Of a stretch of 64,000 nucleotides of DNA, positions 42,301 to 48,300 are shown one piece after another (the stretch's first letter is position 1; the number at the start of each line of letters is the position of its first letter). The stretch is from Prostheceraeus crozeri. Its lineage: Eukaryota; Platyhelminthes; Polycladida; Euryleptidae. The notes below the pieces were generated by a model. That model was not told where the DNA came from and did no database searches. It saw nothing but the letters and a program-made list of their open reading frames with translations. The DNA lies in the NCBI GenBank assembly GCA_907163375.1, contig CAJQUW010009328.1, positions 558,001-622,000 of the forward strand, given 5' to 3'. The translations under genes were made by a program, and so were the position numbers.

Positions 42301-45300
42301 TCATTTACCCGAACCCACAAGTGCTATTGCGATCGTTAACCAAAAACGGTCAATATATAGACTGTCTGAAGTAACTACAATAAAACTGTATGTGCCGGTA
42401 CATGTACATGCAGGTCTATCACTGTCTGTGAATCCAATACTTGTGTCTTTCACGAGATCGAAACGATATCTTTATTCTCCCTGCTCCCGGCACCACCGTG
42501 AAAAAATGGCTCGCCAGCTGGGAATCGAACCGAATCCTCGAACGGCTAACGCGACCTGTAGAATGCCAAGTCTAGCGAAGCACACTCTCCAAGATCCTAT
42601 CAGGGCATGCAAAGCTTTCCGCGCGTATGTGACGCCCCTGGAAGCAGTTGCCGCCGCTATGAAAACAAACCAGGAAGATTATGTCACACACGCGTGGAAA
42701 ACTTTGCATGTACAGACACGATCGTGGAGAGTGTACTTCGCGAGACTTGGTGTTCTGTACGCCTTGTTAACAATTCGAGTACGGCGTTCGATTCCAGGAC
42801 ATTTTTCATGGTGCTGCCGGAAGCAAGGAGCATGTAGGAACTTGTCGTCGAGCATCGCCGAAGATTTTGCACTCTTCAAGTCTTGCGATCACCAGCAAAC
42901 TTTGTTAGTGATCTTGGACTATTCGGCCTAGACATCGTGAGCAAGCCTCTCTGAGTTGATAGCCTCCATCCCTTTATTTAAACTCATATGACAAAGCCTT
43001 TCAGCAGTAACACTCTATACAACTTCTTTTCCTCAGCTTCATCTTTCGTGTATTTACCTACGGTGCATTTCAATTTGCCAAAGGTGATTGAGATTATTTA
43101 CACTCACCGCGTCCTCCACGTGTACCATATTAAGAAGGATATCGAAACAAAAGTTCTCCTCTTCCTTCAATCGCTGTTGGTTCTCTCGGTTTCCTAACAC
43201 AAGACAGCCCAAGGTACAGGCAACTTCTACTTGTATTTCATCTGTTGGAGGGTTGAGCAAGTAGTTCACCAAGACTGAAATTGCTTCTTCTTCGGCTATT
43301 CTGCGCTGCGTATTTTTGTTGTTCACATGAGCGACACCTGTAATCATATTGAAAAATTGAGAATCATTTAATGACTAGAAGCGTTGCTAGACTTCAATAA
43401 AATTCACAGAGTACTCCTTCGCATGAGCAAAATCAGGAAAGAAATAAACTAAAATCTAAATCTCTCGTTCAATCCAGACTTTATTCATTGTACATTCCTT
43501 GTATTTCAGTGCCACTTGAATTTGAAAAAAAACTTAAAACTCACTGGGTCATGATCAATATCATCATTTACAAGCAAAATGGGGAAAATGTCCGGAGTCT
43601 GTTTCGTCCAGCATTATAATGTCCAGTAGAAAAATAAATGTTGTGATGGCCAATGCATTTGAAGCAATGTGAGTCAGGAGAGATAGAAGATTTATTTCAT
43701 TTCATGTGTGCATGTCCAAGATATTCAAGAGAAAGAACTTCAATTGTTCCACTCTTGTCATGTGATAGAACAGATTTCTATGACTTGATGAATGGTATCA
43801 ACCCGAAGCAGTTAAAAGCTATAGGTACATATCTAGAACAGGCGAACCGGATCCGAGACAATAACGGACTATGACAACTCCGTTGAGTAGTAATCAAGAG
43901 ATATATAGCCTGGAATCAAGCGATTCCAGCCACACACTATCTATTTGTCGGAGGAACGGTGAAAATCCTGTGCTGAATTCTGCATTAATTTCATTCATTG
44001 TACTTCAGATAAGGCAAACCTATTCGTGTATTATAATTCTTAGTATAAATGTATGTTCTTGCTAAAACAAAATCCGTTCCTCCGACTTAATAATAATTTA
44101 GAGAGTATTAAATAGGCTACTTAGGTGTCCACCGGTTTATTACAATGATAATAAACTTAAATAAAATGCTCAATAACAAATGTATATCAACATTGAAATA
44201 TTTATTTGCATCATGCTAAAAGCATACATGTTTAAAGCTGATATAACTGCATCTATAAAATGTCTCCTCTTCTTCATGGATGTGCAACTAGGTATGAGTC
44301 TTCCAGATATGAGTCTTCCAATGGTGAGCCTGGACATCGTGAAAATGTATTTTATCTTATCTTCCATCCGACGCCAATCATCACTCATCAAACAAAGTGC
44401 TCATTTTTTATCTTCATCATTTCATCTAATTACTCATTTCATTCATCATACCATTCATCTGTAATGTTTATGCCAACATTGCCGTAATAAACGCTTTTTG
44501 ACTTTTGACTTTTTGAAGATAAAGATAGTCGCCCAATTCATTAATCCAAAACAATACCCAACAACAATAAACACCAAAATCAAACCAATGTAATAACAGT
44601 TTTGATTTTGGAGTTAATTGTTATTGGGTATTGTTTTGGATTAATGAATTGGGCGACGATCTTTATCTTCAAAAATATATGTTTTATGCAGCGTGTTCCA
44701 TCCATCTTAATAACTTGCTCTTTATTTATCCCTTAAATCACTTAGGATCATCGCTTCTTCGCCATGCGCTATTTAGTTATGTCCACATATGGCGCATTAT
44801 GTCCACACCGCAAATAGATCTAGTCACGCGAATCTTTTTTTTACACTGCTACCAAGCTACTTTTACTGCTATTAGCAATGAAATTATAATTAGATTGCAT
44901 GCAGCATCGATATATTCCAAATAATGGAAGACCGAGGAAAGCAGTTGAGTCATGCAAAGCTTCTGGCATATTAAAGCTTCGGTAGGGCCTTGGCCTATGG
45001 CAAGTTTTGATTCAAACTTACATATACACTCGAATTACAAATATGCCTACAATATGCACTTGGTTAGGCCGACAGTATATAGAGTACGAAAAATGCTAAA
45101 AATATTTAGATTACAGTCAAGACATCAAAAACATCAAATCAGTTATAAGAGTTCAATGTGCTATCATAAGCCGAGTGGAAGTCTGAAGTAACCAGCAATA
45201 TATGAGATATATACATATTGCTGAATGTCCTGCATTGTTTGACAATCTGTGTGATAGACAGACTGACAGACAATAGCCTGATGTTTTTCGCTGCATGAAT

Positions 45301-48300
45301 CAACCAGTGGGGAAGGACATGGGTAGAACAATCGAAAGCGACTAAATTTGCTTCAAGACAAAACGCGAAGAATCTATGATTAGAAAATAGAATGGAACAA
45401 ACATTTTTGATGATATCATTTCATATCATTTTTCAAAAATAAAATTGTCATTTTTCTTCAGAATAAAATGATATAATTTTATCATTGTGATCTTTGATTA
45501 CAATTAACACTTTTTAGCGCACAGTTATAAAAATATTCTTCTATTGTCAAATTATTAGACAGAGAAAAAGAAGTATGATGCATCAATTTTGAATTCTTTC
45601 ATAAGAGCACATCAAAATTAAATATCACAATTTAAACATGTTACTGCTATATCCCTCATCTGAATGCATAGCAGGCGAGGCGGGTTGTCCAAATCTGATG
45701 ACCATGAAATGGTAATATTTCTTTCGCAGAAATAATCCATCGTGGGCAATATTGAGCTTTTGAGTGTAATTGGCTACTGACTTTCTTCATTAGATTGTGT
45801 GAAAAAAGAAAACTCATTTTAGAAGTGAACGTTAAATTAAGAGGTTTTATATGCAGCATATGCAGTGAAATCCAAGCATTTAATCAACCTCTGGTGAGTA
45901 TTCCATTTGTCAAGTGACCTGAAACAGTCAAAATTCTGAGAAAAACATTTCGAAGCCATCTAATTCCGTTCTAGAAGGATGTAGAAACAAGTTTTCGCAT
46001 TTGTATGAAGTGAGTAAAAAGTGCAACACTTCCTTTTAAATTCTTTTTTCTAATTCTCGAAACTAGTTCCAGGCGTTACCTAGTATTAAAAAATGTCATC
46101 TCTTGACCAAAATACGCAGACAAGGCAATTTATCTCTTTGCGGCAACCATTAGGCTATGAAAAATCTGGCACGCCGCCGCTGACTAAAGCGTGTTCTTCA
46201 AGGTGTTGATGTTCTGTCATGCCGTCACATCGACAATTCCGAGCTAAGGTCGAGTATTTGCGAGTAAAAGGTCAATTTAATTTACTTGTTCTCTGTAGAA
46301 CAAATATCAGCGCGCTAGAACAAACGAATGCATTCACATGAAAGCTATGCTATCCAACAACTGAGTAATAAGTAAAGAATTACATGTATATCGGGCTAAT
46401 CGCCCATTGTTCACTATTTGGGACCTCCATTCCCATTGGATTACGGATTAGCTATTATAAATCAGCTTTAAGAGATAACCATTAGCGACCGACATCACGG
46501 ACCGACATAGACTGCCTATCAAGGAAGAAAATAATAGAATGGCAGAACAGATAACTGTTCTTTATGGACAGCCATCAAAATTACCGATTTACCATTACAG
46601 ATAGCCATTTTGGGTTGGCCGTCAAAGATAAGCCACTATGAACTAGAGGTGTGCAGTCGGGACCCGAACCCGATTTTTCTTGTCGGGTTCGGGTACGTTA
46701 AGAAATGTTCGAGGTTTTTCGGGTTAGAAGTGAAATGCAAACTTTTTTAAACACATGAGCAAAAATGAGTAGACGATGCCATGAGAGAATCTGATGGACA
46801 AATTTCACCAACTAATTTACTTCGATATATTTCTTGTATGCAAGTGCTGTTATAAACAGGCGCTTACTGAACGCTGACTCCCATCATGTTCATCAGTAGC
46901 CAGCCATCACCCTTTGAAATGAGGGCTGATCTTCTGAACAACACAACTGTCATTCTCTACAGCACACACTACATGCGTATTTTCGCTAGTTGATTGAAAT
47001 TTTAGTTTGATGGGATATTTATTACGACAACACTTAAATTTTCATTCTTGATATTATACTGACTTGCGTAGGCAATTATCATAATCAGATATCCTTTTGT
47101 ACTTCACTATTTCTTTAGAAAATTAACACGCACACAAATTTGAGTATTTTATGCGTTTTGACAAATTAATACGTCTTAGCTTATATGTACACTTTAATGT
47201 AGGACTAATGGGTATGGAAAAAATTTATTTTACTTTATAGCGCAATATACAAATTCGATGAACACAATCATGGGAACATTTTTTTCTTCGACAATGATTT
47301 TCAGGTCGGGTCGGGTTCGGGTTTCTTTGGATATCTCGGATCGATTTGAGAATATTTCAGGTCCGGTCTGGTTGAGTCTATTTTTTGGACGGCTGAACCC
47401 CCTTACTATGAGCTAACCATTACAGATGTTTTGTTTTTTCAAAGATGACCGGTTTCAATTGGCAACAGGATGACAGAGATTGACCAATCTTCATCAGGAA
47501 AAATATAAAAAGAGGAAGTGAAAGGACATCAAGTTCCTATAATTTCAAACAACAAGCAGTTTAAAAATTTCCAATATATACAGGTACGCACATGATACAT
47601 AGATTACCTAAACTAAGATATTCTACATGTACATCATAAAAAATAGAAATCACAAGAGTCATAGGAGATTTAGGTTCATAGATCGCTGACCTCTGTAGCA
47701 CATGCTGCATTTTAAGGCCATGAGGCCAGTCAGTCATTAATTGGCTAATGAATTTCAGTTCCTCCACCTTTCGTTGTTGATCATTTCTTTTTATTTCCTT
47801 CAGTATTGTCACCGTTCAATCTTCTTCCAGGTGTTGATGTTTTATACAATGATGAGAAACCACCCTTTCTTCATCTCCATGGCGAACGTCAAATCGATGT
47901 TCTGTCATTCTTTCTCTCAAAGTTCTTTGGGTTTCTCCTACATATAAGAAATTACAATTCCGAAAACTTAGACCATAAATGATGTTTGATGATGTGCATG
48001 TTGTTTTAGTAGCTTTAATGTTATAAAAGAGTACAGTGATAGACCATTACATAACAATTACCATGTGCATAACCATAACCATTGCAGATAGCGATGGTGT
48101 AGGGCCCTCCTAATTACGATGGTCATCATGAGTTATCCACTATGGAAAAGCCATCATCGATTAGCCATTATGGAGAGCCATCATGGGTTCGAAATTGTAT
48201 GTTAGTCATTGTGTTAACAACTTTAGCAACTATGGATTAGCCATCATGCATAAGCTATTGTGACTAGCCAAGATTAATATGAGAGCAATTGGACTTTAAA

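Larger units (their letters stand above)
46470..48275. repeat. Degenerate AGCCATYATGG minisatellite, interrupted twice
   Basis: Short imperfect units such as TTAGCCATTATGGAGAGCCA and AGCCATCATGCATAAGC recur at 46470-46642, 47405-47428 and 48043-48275, spaced about 15-16 bases. The intervening blocks are a hAT-type element and a PLE remnant, so one array seems to have been split twice. Confidence 0.55.

Noticed and set aside
42392-42931. A 179-codon plus-strand ORF.
   Set aside because: It spans the inverted tRNA-like repeats; the open frame follows from their GC-richer composition and no protein family is recognisable.
46470-48275. CRISPR-like spaced repeats.
   Set aside because: Units are imperfect, contiguous and without unique spacers, in an animal genome; a worn minisatellite fits better.
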